64,000 bases of DNA from Tritrichomonas musculus (Eukaryota; Parabasalia; Tritrichomonadida; Tritrichomonadidae), in NCBI GenBank assembly GCA_039105265.1, contig JAPFFF010000036.1, forward strand, positions 558,001 to 622,000, given 5' to 3'. Below the pieces are notes generated by a model, which saw only the letters and a program-made list of their open reading frames with translations, was not told the origin of the DNA and did no database searches. Of this stretch, positions 39,230 to 51,853 are shown piece after piece (position 1 is the first letter of the stretch; the number at the start of each line of letters is the position of its first letter). A program made the position numbers and the translations under genes.

Positions 39230-39995
39230 ATGTGTAAGCCATCCAAGACTTTTTCCAGTTATTTTATATTTAGATAGATTTTTAATAGCTACATATAATT
39301 TACTATTTAAAAAATCAAAATCATTAAAGGTGAATTAGATAATCGCATTTTATTTTCCATAAAAAATAATTTGGGTAAAAAATGGTCATTTTGAATTTTT
39401 TGATTTTATAAATGGCGGAACCTCATTTTAAATAATATTCCCTATTCTTATAATATATTTTAAAGCAAAAATATTGAGTTTGATCGTTTAAAATTAATTT
39501 TCTAACCGCCGAAAATTGAATCATTCCGTTTATTAATTCAACTTTTTGAATTCATTTTTCAAACTAAACTTTATCTTTGAAGTTATGTTCAAACAAAATA
39601 TATCATTTTATTGAGCATTAAAAGAAGAAATCGAATATTACAAAATAAAAAGTTAGAAAAGATCATGTATCGAAAAAACTTAATAATAATTATTATATTA
39701 ACTTTTTTGGACTAACGGCAAAGTAATTATAAATATTTATGTTTTATAATGTATAATGCATATGTATAAAATCAAATAGTATTAGTAGTTTTGAAGGATA
39801 TCTCTTACGAAGAGAGATCTATTAGTATGTGAAGTCAAAAAAAACTCGATGAATATTAAGTTTTTTGATTGGTTTCAATGACCAATTTAAAGATTATTAA
39901 ATGGGTGAGAAAATTTATTAAAATCACCAAATAAAACCTAAAATTCGAAGAGATTTTGAAACTTTTTGAGGTCAAAAAAAGAGTGTCCCACCAAT
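39230..39995. mobile_element. 766-bp insertion in AAACCCCC copy 1
   Basis: Absent from copy 2, and bordered by the 8-bp repeat ATATTATT (39222-39229 and 39996-40003). Ends start ATGTGTAAGCC and finish GTCCCACCAAT without evident terminal inverted repeats. No coding frame. Its class is unresolved. Confidence 0.7.
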
Positions 39996-40750
39996 ATATT
40001 ATTTAATGCTTTTTTATGAGATATATCAAAAATAGATTAAGATATTCGATCAATATAAATTTTATTTATTTTTGAATAGTTTATTTCATTTTGAACTTTT
40101 TTAACAGATATTTTTAAAAATGGATAGCATAGTATAAATCAAATGATATTCTTAATTGATATTAAAAAAATATTCCTTGAATTTCTTTTCAAAAATATTA
40201 ATTTTCATGATTTGAAGTAGATAAATGCATAAATATATTTATAATATAAAAAACTGGTTATATAAAAATAGTTAACTTAAAAATTTTTTATATTAGAAAA
40301 AATAAATCTTACAATTTCATTGAAAAATTGAGAGTTTTTTGTAGGAAAAACGTATTTTATTGTATGCAATTATTTTAAATTGAGAGTTTTTTGTAGGAAA
40401 AACGTATTATTTTGAGAAGAGAATGAAAAGTTATTAAAAATAAAATATATTAAAAATAGTAAAATATATATTAATTATAATAATTTATATATTTATTTGA
40501 TACTTAGTACGATAAAAAAATATATCAAAATATTAAATATTGCTTATAAATTGTTGATAATTATTAAAAATTGCCCAATAATAGGAAAATGAAAGTTTTA
40601 ATCTTGAAAATATAAATAAATGTTTATATAAAATGTTTATAGATAGATTAATTGTCAATATCAAAAAATATGATTTTCGATGTAGTTATATATCCAGATA
40701 GGATCATTATTCCCTTTTGAGGTTATATAATATTTTAATCAGTATTAATA

Positions 40751-42386
40751 CCCTTTTCCCACTTAATTTGGCACAAAACTTTTTGATAATATTCATAATT
40801 TAGCTAAAACGACCGTTTATTATATTCAATTTTTCATATGGAGAACGTTTATTTATTTTTATTTTTTCAAGATAGCGTGCTAGTTCGTGCTGCTTTTATC
40901 GTTGCGTGGCTAGACTGAAATATGAATTAAGTAACATAACAACGAATTATCATGCAGATTTATAGCAAATTTTACGAACCTTAATTTTCAAGATTTTCAA
41001 TTATTCAAGGATTGCTTCATCGAAATCGCATTTACTCCTCATAATCATTTTAAAACTAATAACTATATACATGTATACTACTATCTATTTTTTTCTACAA
41101 AAACCCTTAATTTCATCAGCAGATATAATCACCAAAAAATCAAAAATTTTTAACGATTCCCAAAATATAATATAGTTTCATCATTCCGAATATGCCATTA
41201 CAATAACTAACAGAAATCTCAAAATGAGTCTATTTTTTTTTACATATAATTTCATTTTTTCCAACAAGTACTTGATATTTTCAGCTTATATTTTTAAAAT
41301 AAGAATTAAATTGGATATTAAACATTTTCCATACATAAAAAATATGGCTTTATTTTTCGAAATTCCATTTTAATATATTTTTATTTTATTTTTTATATAT
41401 TGCCAATGTAAACGATTTTTTACTAAAAGAAATAAGTTCTTAATACATTATATATCAAAAAACCAAGTATATTAAGAAATGTTCATATTATATAACTTTC
41501 GATATTAATTAAATCTTTGCAAAAGTGAATTAGAACCTTTTATTTTAAGAATTGATTTAGACTGATGTGTTTTTTTTTTTTTTAAAAAAAAAAAAACATA
41601 AAATATTTAATGCAATAAAAAAAAATAAGAGTTAAAAATATATCGTTTAATATGGAATCAGTCTTTCACAAAATCCAAAACAAATAGTTTAATGTTAATT
41701 AAAATATATTTTAATTAATTTACTAATCATTTTTTTACTAATCATTTTAAGACAAATTTCTGAATAGAGAAAAAATGATTAGTAAAAAACAAAATTTCTG
41801 CCCTTTTTAAATTAAATAAAAAATATGCACATAAGTTAATTTGAAAAAAGGGCAGAAATTGAGAAATGGGCAGAAAAAGAACTCAAATTTGAAAATCAGC
41901 AGTACTTCAAAAAATCCTTATCTAAACTGTTTAAACCTTGTAAATTTATCTTAATATTTTTTTTTTCAATGAATTTTATTTCTGTGAAATAAAGTGATTA
42001 CTGAAATCTATTTTCTTGATTTTGATTGAGAAAAACTAAACCATGCTTTCTATTTTTGCAATAATTGTAAAGTTTGTTTTTGTAATCTTTGAATAAAAAT
42101 ATCATAAGATACATCTTGTTTGTAAATCTTTGAAAATATTTAAAATGTTCCTAAAATTGCCATCATTTCTTCATGTGCTTTAGAAAAATTAATTTAAATT
42201 AATGTAAATTTCTTTTTATACGTATAATTGGTTCGTATATAATAGATCTTATAGTGCTTGTTCTATATTAAATGTGGGACCACGGACAAATAAGTATTCA
42301 ATCATTGTCACTTTTTTATCACTTATATTGTATAACTTTTTAAATATCAAACAAAAAGTTTTGTGCCAAATTACGAGGGAAAAGGG
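40751..42386. mobile_element. 1,636-bp TA-flanked (Tc1/mariner-like) element
   Basis: Terminal repeats CCCTTTTCCC.C.TAATTTGGCACAAAACTTTTTG of about 36 bases, inverted at both ends, with TA at 40749-40750 and 42387-42388. Copy 2 of the host element (near 47,618) preserves the empty site with a single TA. The TA target is diagnostic for Tc1/mariner insertions. No transposase remnant is visible, so it is non-autonomous. Confidence 0.9.
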
Positions 42387-42666
42387 TAGCTAATAATTAA
42401 TACACCATTATATTTTCGATTAGTCACAAAAACAGAAATTTAGGGGTGTTTTTTTAAATAAATCCATCATTTGATATGCTTTTGATCTGTTTAAAATAAA
42501 ATAAATCATATATCTATATAAGCAGATATTATATAATATGTATGATATTTTATTAGTTTCATATTACATTTCTATAATGAGATAAAATTGGTTTTCATTC
42601 AATTTTTTGCATTTCTTAATATGCAAATTGTTATTTAAAATTATATTTATCACTTTCACATTATTT

Positions 42667-42854
42667 TTCAGGAATATACGCACCAATGATCACAACGGGG
42701 CTGCGCGAAGCCGATTCGAGTTCCTTGAATTGCCGGATGAATCGGGAAACTATTTGAACTATACAATTATGCATTATTTAGCAAAAATTGAATATAAAAA
42801 GTATTCAAAAAGTTAAAAAGTTTTCAAAAAGTGGTGTAGAAAAATACGATTCCC
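42667..42854 (-). mobile_element. partial inverted copy of the 408-bp element
   Basis: Minus-strand reading from 42854 gives GGGGAATCGTATTTTTCTAC and then the same coding block, MHNCIVQIVSRFIRQFKELE then SASRSPVVIIGAYI. Several codons differ only at third positions from the block at 38252. The similarity stops near 42,667, without the other end. 42,454-42,666 is A/T-rich and featureless. Confidence 0.8.
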
Positions 42855-42956
42855 CTTTCATAGGCTTGTTATATCGATAATCGATATCAATTATCTGTAC
42901 GTTTTTTGATATTGATAACAAAGTTATTAATTTGATAATCGATATCAATATCAAGT

Positions 42957-43125
42957 ATCGAGAAAAATTTGGGGATTAGACAAAAAAACCAATTCAATTT
43001 TTTCGTCAGTATTCAATTTTTTATTTTTGAGAAGGTTTTTTTGTCCATATAAAATTCGATTGGACAAAAACACTAGTTTTTCATTCAATTTGAAATTTTG
43101 AATTGGACAAAAAAACCTATGCACT
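42957..43125. repeat. left arm of a 4.3-kb inverted repeat pair
   Basis: The arm has repeated GGACAAAAA motifs and matches, inverted, the arm at 47063-47232 (roughly 80% by eye). Outer sequence of both arms contains an AAATTTTTC/GAAAAATTT plus GGGGAT piece. Probably the terminal repeats of one decayed element; no target duplication found. Just left (42,870-42,955) are palindromic ATCGATATC-type repeats. Confidence 0.65.
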
Positions 43126-44640
43126 TTAAAATGAAAATTTCTTTTTATCACTATAAATTATATGATTTCAAATTATACCGGCATATTTATAAAAAAGTAA
43201 TTATTTTGTATTCACAATATTTTGCGATTTGGATGTGGCTCGAAAATGAATCAACAATATCATGACATCAAAATGTGAAAAACTAAATGAAAAATGTTTT
43301 GATGATATTATAACGAATATAATATCATATTTATCTAATTAAAAGTTATTTTTAAGATAAAGTTGAAATCGATTATTTCAATCTCTCAGAAAATAAAATA
43401 AATAATAGTTTTTTTCATATTTTTGAGATTTATACTGTGAATATGTTTACAATAACAATAAATACCAGAGTATGCATCCAAAATGATTAATAATTTGATT
43501 CAATTATTATATCAAAAAAACTTATAAGTCTGAATGAATAATTGAAACCATTATTGAAATGATTTTAAAATGGTTAATGAAACCAATTTTTACTGAATGT
43601 ATTGAATAATGTAAAAATTATAATCATTTTCAAATTTTAATAATCAAAAGCAGATTTTATAAATTTTTTTATTGTATAAATACTATATGAAGATTTTTAT
43701 ATACTTATATATAGCAGATATTATATAAATATTTCATGATATTTAAAATTTAGTATTTGAGAGGTTTCATATTTTGAGAAAAAATAAAAAATAATTATTG
43801 AAAATATTTCTGATATTTTGAATTAAAAATTTTGATAAATAAAAAATATTAAAACTTTTATATCTTTTTTACTACTTAAAATTTATTGATTTAAAAATAA
43901 ATTTAATCAAAAAAAATTATAATTATATTTGTATTTTAGAAAAAAATATCTTTATTATAATTAAATTATCAAAATCTAAAGCATGAATTTAGGAATATCG
44001 TTAATCTCGCATTACCAATGAAATTATTGAACAAATTTTATTCAAAAAAGAATATATAAATTATGTGAATAAAATAATTGACTGATGCTTACATACTAAA
44101 CAAGGATATGATTATTTCTTTAAAAATAATATTTGAAACTTTGAAGAATTATTAGCAAAAGTGAACTCAAGTGCAAAGAAGATAGGCCATAGTGAGAATT
44201 CTTCATTATTATCCTCATAAAAGTACTTCCAGCGCAATTTGTTGAGAATAAAATGTATTTTTCTTTAGGATTACTTATGAAATAGTTTAATTTTACTGTT
44301 TTAAGTGTTTATTAAATCACATTTCTTTATTTGAAAACCGTTCTTAATGCATGTCAACAATAATAAGTAATAAAAAATCTCTCAGTAATGGTAATAAGAA
44401 TGTCTTTCAGTAGCAATTAAAATGGTTAAACTTTAATAGTCTAATCCGAAAGATTTCTTTTGAACCTCTTCATTCATTTTTTTATGATTTGTTTTTACAC
44501 TCCTTTAATCATGATTTGTTAAATTTGTTAACATTAACCTAACCTGAAAAAGATGTAATATGATTTTAATAGCTGATATTATAGAAATTGGCTTTCTTTC
44601 CAAAAGTTATGTAATAGTTGAAATGTTCTATATTTTTATC
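43126..44640. other. non-coding interior of inverted repeat pair
   Basis: A/T-rich with no frame of interest, no RNA gene and no further paired ends seen. Confidence 0.3.
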
Positions 44641-45215
44641 ATAATCTTTCAAGGACTTGATGCTCATATTTTATGCAGTTCTTTATCGACAAACCTCGGT
44701 GGTCTTTTATTCGTTTCAAGATTATGTAATAATTTTAATGAGGTAGATAGATATGACTTTATAAGTGTATGCTTGCAAAAAGTTGATGGAATCTTCATAA
44801 GCATCTCAGAATCTTTTATTTTCTTATATGGAAAAAATTTCCATATAAATTTATTCATATAATTAAAAAAACTAATTTCTCAAAATATTAAAACTCACAT
44901 TTAATTCAAAATCTTTAACCTCAAATACTTCATTTGTTTAGTTACAACTGTATTGTTTAACATTTTTTCAGAAGCTAAACTTATTAACATTTCTTCGCAT
45001 ATAAAAAATGACATTGTCTTTTGCTCTCTGATGCATACAGCCTTTTTTGATATCCATATGCATTAAATCTCACAAAGTTAAACCAGTAGACTCACTATCG
45101 AGTAAATCACATTATAAAATCACATTTAAAACCAAATTCTCACCCGTAAAAACATTATAGACTTCATTATAATCATGTTATTACTGGTTAAATCAGCGTC
45201 TCTATGAATTATATT
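44640..45215 (-). pseudogene. protein kinase relic
   Basis: On the minus strand a catalytic-loop remnant IIHRDADLTSNNMIIMKS (compare HRDLKPSNILI) lies at about 45,130-45,205. It is followed in another frame by DSESTGLT, and about 300 bases further by PSTFCKHTLIKSYL and ETNKRPPRFVDKELHKI, which resembles the C-lobe of trichomonad kinases. Frames change at least twice and stops occur, so it is dead. The N-lobe was not found. Family assignment rests on HRD-x-D/x-x-x-N only. Confidence 0.5.
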
Positions 45216-47062
45216 ATAACTAAAATGAGAGTTTTTTTTGTGAAAAACATATAAATGGTTCTTTTTATATAGAAAATTTATTCCGAATTGATATTGATGA
45301 AGATTTTCTTACAGAAGATGTATAAGATATCTATATTTGTAGAAAAAAACAATATTTAAATGTATAAAAATCGAAAAAATAAGAATTATCTACAAAGATA
45401 AGAATCTTATTGGATTTAAAAAGGGTTTGAAAATACAGGAGAATGCCTTCATTGAAAAATAATAGTAAATCTAAGAATATTGTGGCAGAAACATAATTAA
45501 TCTCGATTTGACTATTATTATTACCCAATAACAGTGGTAAATATCACTTTTTTATATCATCTAAGATATATTTCAATGATTTAATTTATTTTCAGATTCT
45601 TTTATTTAGTTTTGCTGTTGTATATTCTCTATTATTTGATGAATTAATGCATTTTTTTATATTTTTGTATGTATCATTGTAAATAAAAATTTTCATTTAA
45701 TTTTATATATTAAATATAATATAAATTATGTTTATTCTTTTATATTTTCATCATTTTTTGAATTTAATAATTTAAATTAAAAGATAATGATATTTTTTTT
45801 TTACTCAAAAAATTGAATTGTTTTATTTTAAACTTTTTGTTAAATATTTATTCAAATATATATTTCACTTAGTTTCTCATTTAAAATAAATTATTTCTAT
45901 TAAATAATATTTCAGTGATAATATAACTAATATATAGAATAAATTATTCAATTTTTATGATTAAAAAATGAATTTTATGAGATAAATCATCTTAAATAAT
46001 AGAATTTCATTATTTTATCAAAATTTCATGCATTACAATCATTTATATTATTATATTTCATTGCAAAATATTACTTTTGAGAATAAATTCCTTTCAAAAA
46101 AACTAATATGAAATTTGAGCCAAAAAGTCAGAATAAAATGGAATTTTACAATAAAAAGATGATTATATGATAACTATTAATGAATAGACCAAATAATTCT
46201 TATTATTAATATTATACTTCAAATATTCAATTTGAATTTACAAAGTTATTTCTTAATAAATAGTTATAATATATTTAAAAAGGAGATATAATGAAAAATT
46301 CATGAGTATAATAGCATTTCAAACTTATTGATCAATTTAATGAATAATGATCTCGATTAAATACCCAAAATATATATAATTCTGCTTTAAATAAAATTTT
46401 TAATTTATTTAAATTTATATAGTTGGAATTAATTATGGCATTTTTATATAAAAAATGAAATATTCATATTTTATTTGTGACCATTTTTCTCTCACAATTT
46501 TATTCTATTCAATTTATTTCTGAGAAAATAAAATATTTAAAAACGTATATATCCCATGAATTATTAAAGAATAAAAAGAAAAAGAAATATATTTTGGCAT
46601 TATTGCTTTTAATGTTAACATAATATAAATATTGCTGGTTTTGATGCCAAAAATTTTTATGCTTAAATAATTCTTTGATTATGTATTTTTTGGAATGATT
46701 ATTGCATGATAGGAGCTAAGATATTTTTTATATGACTATTTGTAAAGGAATATATATATTTTTGTAAACTATAATATATAGCATTTTTCGAAATCTTTAA
46801 TTTGATTATAATTTCGCATAAAAATGCATAATTTCATTTTCTAAAACTAAGTTCTATTTATTTATAATCGAAATTCCTGGAAATGATTGAATTTTATGAA
46901 CCTTAATTATATCCAATTTTGATTTTTTTAAATTTTTTAAGTATTACGGATTATGATTTAAAAAATGAATCAATAGCTTTATATTCATAATTTATTTTTA
47001 AATTTAGTATTTATTTTTTGTTGAATTTTAATTTTTATTTCAATTATTTTATCATTCAAATT
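45216..47062. other. non-coding stretch
   Basis: A/T-rich. The 45331-45528 minus frame is low complexity and not supported. No paired repeat seen apart from the arm that follows. Confidence 0.3.
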
Positions 47063-47232
47063 TTTTTGGATATTTTTGTCCAATTCAAATTTCCAAATTG
47101 AATGAATTACTAGTGTTTTTGTCCAATCGAATTTTATATGGACAAAAGTACCTTTTCAAAAATAAAAAATTGAATATAAACGTAAAAATTGAGTTGGTTT
47201 TTTTGTCCTATCCCCGAAAAATTTTGATATCA
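47063..47232. repeat. right arm of the 4.3-kb inverted repeat pair
   Basis: Inverted match of 42957-43125, including AATTACTAGTGTTTTTGTCC and ATCGAATTTTATATGGACAA. Confidence 0.65.
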
Positions 47233-47563
47233 AGAAAAAAAAAAAAAAATTCATTAATCGTTATCAAATTTAGAATAGATGAAAACAATAAATATTAATT
47301 TTTAATTAATAATTTTTATATATCTATATAGATATAAATGAGGAGAATTATTATATGAAAATAGAGTGTGTGTATCTCTAATATTTATCGAAAAAATGAG
47401 GTGACAATATTCAAAAATTATTATCTAGATTTCATGATATAAGCTATTTGCATAACTTTTTTTTTATTTTTTATAATTAAATTCATGTTATATATTTGGG
47501 CAAATAATAATATTGATATTTAAATAAGTAATATATATCAAAATTGAAAAACATTGAAATTTT

Positions 47564-48883
47564 AAAACCCCCTAAATTTCTGTTTTTGTGACTAATCGAA
47601 ATATAATGGTGTATTAATTATTATCTATTAATACTGATTAAAATATTATATAACCTCAAAAGGGAATAATGATCCTGTCTGGATATATAACTACATCGAA
47701 AATCATATTTTTTGATATTGACAATTAATCTATCTATAAACATTTTATATAAACATTTATTTATATTTTCAAGATTAAAACTTTCATTTTCCTATTATTG
47801 GGCAATTTATAATAATTATCAACAATTTTTAAGCAATATTTAATATTTTGATATATTTTTTTATCGTACTAAGTATCAAATAAATATATAAATTATTATA
47901 ATTAATATATATTTTACTATTTTTAATATATTTTATTTTTTATAACTTTTCATTCTCTTCTCAAAATAATACGTTTTTCCTACAAAAAACTCTCAATTTA
48001 AAATAATTGCATACAATAAAATACGTTTTTCCTACAAAAAACTCTCAATTTTTCAATGAAATTGTAAGATTTATTTTTTCTAATATAAAAAATTTTTAAG
48101 TTAACTATTTTTATATAACCAGTTTTTTATATTATAAATATATTTATGCATTTATTTACTTCAAATCATGAAAATTAATATTTTTGAAAAGAAATTCAAG
48201 GAATATTTTTTTAATATCAATTAAGAATATCATTTGATTTATACTATGCTATCCATTTTTAAAAATATCTGTTAAAAAAGTTCAAAATGAAATAAACTAT
48301 TCAAAAATAAATAAAATTTATATTGATCGAATATCTTAATCTATTTTTGATATATCTCATAAAAAAGCATTAAATAATATAATTATTTGTTTTTATATGA
48401 AAATAACAGAAATATTTTATATTTTGTAAAAATGAAATAGTAATTAAACAAAAAATAAAAAAATCATTTTATGTTCTAGCACTTTAAATGTAATCATTTT
48501 AATAAATAAAACTGTACTAATAACGCTAAATCAAATAAGCAAAGCCAATAGAATGAATTTTGATTTTCAAAAGATTTTTAAATGATGATGATCAAGTAAC
48601 TTTTTGGGGCAAAAACTGAAACAAAAAACAAAAACAGAATTTTGCTTTATGCACAAATCAAATGCTTTATATCAGAGCAAAAATCTGATACAATTTTCAA
48701 TGATTGATATCTAAATTATATTCATTGAAACAGAAAATCAAAAGAAATAGTTCAATAAAATTATTATTTATGATCTGAATAATAATTGCTGGATATCAAA
48801 TGTATTAAAAAGAATAGAGGTATTTTGTTAGGAATAGTTTTTTAGCGCCGTAAAAAATTGTAAACGGTTTTTTAGGGGGTTTT
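47564..48883. mobile_element. AAACCCCC element, copy 2 (1,320 bp, uninterrupted)
   Basis: Ends AAAACCCCCTAAA (47564) and TTTTTTAGGGGGTTTT (to 48883) are inverted. An 8-bp duplication GAAATTTT flanks it (47556-47563 and 48884-48891). It serves as the empty-site reference for the two insertions in copy 1. Non-coding, 8-bp-duplication superfamily. Confidence 0.92.
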
Positions 48884-48926
48884 GAAATTTTTTGAGAATG
48901 AGATAAGAGAAAAAAAAATATACATC

Positions 48927-50203
48927 CCACCCGGTCTTGGGATATTTTTAGAATACGTGGCACTTTAAAAGCTTGTTTTAATTTTTTAATTATGATAAAT
49001 TACTTTAATCATAAAATCAAAAAAAATATTTTTAATTTCATTGAAATTTTCATTTTTGCCGCCAAAAGTTTCAAAAATGAACTGAAACGATACGAATAAT
49101 TGAAACTTTAATCAAAATATGAATAAATATTATTTATCAGATACAATTTTATATCAATAAATTAACGGATTGAAAGTTTACAAAAGAAATCGATGGTTTA
49201 AGTTTAAAAAACTAATTATTCCTGATTCTGAGATATAATCAAATAATTATATATAATATTGTATGTAATATCTATAAACACTTTTTAATCTTTATTTAAT
49301 GTTTTTTTGTTCGAGATAAAAAATAAAAATGTTTAAAAGTACGTTAATTTGAGAATAACCATACGTTAAAAACTTTAAACCCAAATAAAAAAATTTTGGC
49401 AGATCAAATTTCTTTTTTAGGAAAATATGATAATAACGATTAAATTAAATATCTTATAATCAGAAAAATAATAATTTTTTATCCTTGAATTTTGAGAAAA
49501 TATTATTTTATTTTGATTTCAAAAATTATGCATACATTAAAAATTTTGAATTCTTTTTATATTATTATTATCACTTTTTGTGAAATTATTTCTCTTATTT
49601 CTGTTAATAAATTATGAAAAAATCATAAGTTTTTTGATTGATGAATAAAAAAGTAGAAATGAAGAAAACATATGAAAAATAATGTAATATATTTCTTCAA
49701 AGTAGATTGGTCTTTTATAAAAAAGGAAATAAAGAATTAAATTATATATAAATTTATACTTCAAGATATTGTTTTTAAAATTCAGAATTTTTTATGTTCA
49801 TACATGATAATTGAAAATAATAGATAGAATCAAATCTTTCAAATTGTCAAAGGTTGATATCATTTTAGATGTTTGTAATTATATCAGATGTAGCATTTTT
49901 TATTTCTGCAATTAATAAACATGAATGAATTTCTCTAATTAAGTTAAATATTTTTAAGAAATTCTTTTGAAAAAAGTTCGAAAATGAAAAAAACAAAATT
50001 TTTAAAAAATTTTTAATTTCAATACTAATCAATTTTTTCTATATAAGAAAAAAAATTGAAGTTTTTTTAATCGTCAAAATAAAAACATCTCTTATTTTTT
50101 CCATGTTTTTTATGTGAATATTTCTTATTATGATCAATAAATATTTTTTTAAATATTTTAGAAATTATGTTATACAAATAAAAAATATTTCAAGACCGGG
50201 TGG
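48927..50203. mobile_element. 1,277-bp element with CCACCCGGTCTTG ends
   Basis: Exact 13-base inverted ends CCACCCGGTCTTG (48927-48939) and CAAGACCGGGTGG (50191-50203), strikingly GC-rich against the flanks. No clear target duplication was identified. Interior non-coding and very A/T-rich. Confidence 0.75.
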
Positions 50204-51690
50204 AAAATAAAGTTAGATATTTATATTTTATTTACCAATATTAGAAAAAATTTTAAAATTTTAAAATATCTAAACCTGTATATAAAAAAATTAATATTTA
50301 CTAAATTCATTTTATCATCAATTTAGCATATTTATTTAAAAATATATTTATATCCTGAATATCTGAATAAATAACAAAATCAGATAATTAATTGGAGTAT
50401 CAATTTCTCAAAATTGAAGGATTAAATATGATATATTATACTCCTCATAATAAATTTCATGTTTACAGAAAATCAGGCAAAATTCATCTGCCAATTCTTT
50501 TTTCATCTATTCTTCAAATTTACAATATTTTTCATATAACATTTCTTATTTGGTTAACGATTTCCTGAGAATATCGATATCAGGTTTACAAACTGATAAT
50601 GTATTATCAAGATTAAAAAAGTGTCAATTCTAATATCGATTCTCAAAATAACATGCCGACCCTTTCATAGTTTCTTTTTTTATAGAAGAAAAATAAAGGC
50701 TTGAAATCTTCAGCATTTTATTATCAGATCATATTATAATATAATTTACTTGATGTTTTTAGATTTTATAATTTTACCCCCCGCCCCCACTCTCTATCTT
50801 TCATATTCAAATTTGAATTAAATTGAGAAAAATATTTGAAAGATATAACCGATTATATAATATTTATTGGATATCTCGATGAATAACTTATATAAATTAC
50901 TTTTAATAAATTGTATAATATATCTATTTGCTTTTGATATTATATTTAAAGTATTGTTAAAAATTAAAAAGGTAAAAAAAATATTATTTTAATAATTTGG
51001 CTTAGTTAAAAAGATACTGGGATAATTACGAAATATTAATACTACTATATATCATCGCTATTTTTTGGTATATTTAGAATTGGTCTATGTGCTAGCCCTT
51101 TCAAAAATATGTAATCAGATCTGAATACCTGATGATTACCATGAGACAAAAAACATGGATTCTGGATGTATATTTGATTTTAAAAACAAATAATATGGTC
51201 AGATATGCCAATTCTAAAATAAATGTTTAAAATATCATCAAATTTTGAAAATTGTAGGTAGTTTAAGGAGCATGATAATAAAATTTCAGCGTATTGGTTA
51301 CACATATAATTGAAGGATTCGATTTTACTATCTTCTATATCTTGTTTATTTTGAATTGACTATAAAAAACTGATTTCAAAATTTGAACGATCAAAATGAA
51401 TTGAATTTTTGATTTGTATCAATTATCTGATTTGTACAGTTTATTTTCGGTATTTAACTAACTATTACTTCTTATGTAAACTGGATTGATTGTTATATAG
51501 TAATCCTTCGTTATACTTTAATAATATAGACATGAATGATTGATAATATTTAAATTATTTGCAAAACTGTGTTGCATATTGCATTTTTTGAATTGCTTTA
51601 TTATTATTTGACACTCATTTCCTAAGTTAAGCATCATAAAATTGAATTCATTTACAATCATTTGTAAAGTTAATATTGTAAAATTGAATA
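50204..51690. other. non-coding stretch
   Basis: A/T-rich with one C-run (near 50,778). No gene or repeat supported. It ends where the Myb/tRNA duplication begins (about 51,700). Confidence 0.3.
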
Positions 51691-51853
51691 ATAAAATAAA
51701 AGCTCTCTACAGGAGAATGTATGGTCCGTATAATTTGAAAGTAAATAAAAATAAAGTTTGAGATAATGGAAATCTAAATTTATTAATTTATTTAAAAACA
51801 AAAAAGTAATAATATTTTATATTGATAATGTAAAATCATTATATTAATTTGAA

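Larger units (their letters stand above)
38720..42453. mobile_element. AAACCCCC element, copy 1, with two insertions
   Basis: Inverted relative to copy 2 (47564-48883). The outer end is AAACCCCCCTAAAAAACCG and the inner end AAATTTAGGGG. Subtracting two insertions (39230-39995 with its 8-bp duplication, and 40751-42386 with TA) leaves 1,322 bases, against 1,320 for copy 2. Alignment of the two copies shows both insertion points directly. No target duplication remains clear for this older copy. Confidence 0.88.

Noticed and set aside
38161-42854. One 4.7-kb element bounded by the GGGGAATCG inverted repeats
   Set aside because: The left repeat is complete in itself at 408 bp with an exact 8-bp duplication, and the right copy has no matching duplication, so they are two separate insertions.
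44560-44862. 100-codon plus-strand frame
   Set aside because: Its antisense carries the kinase-like residues; the plus frame is hydrophobic low-complexity sequence.
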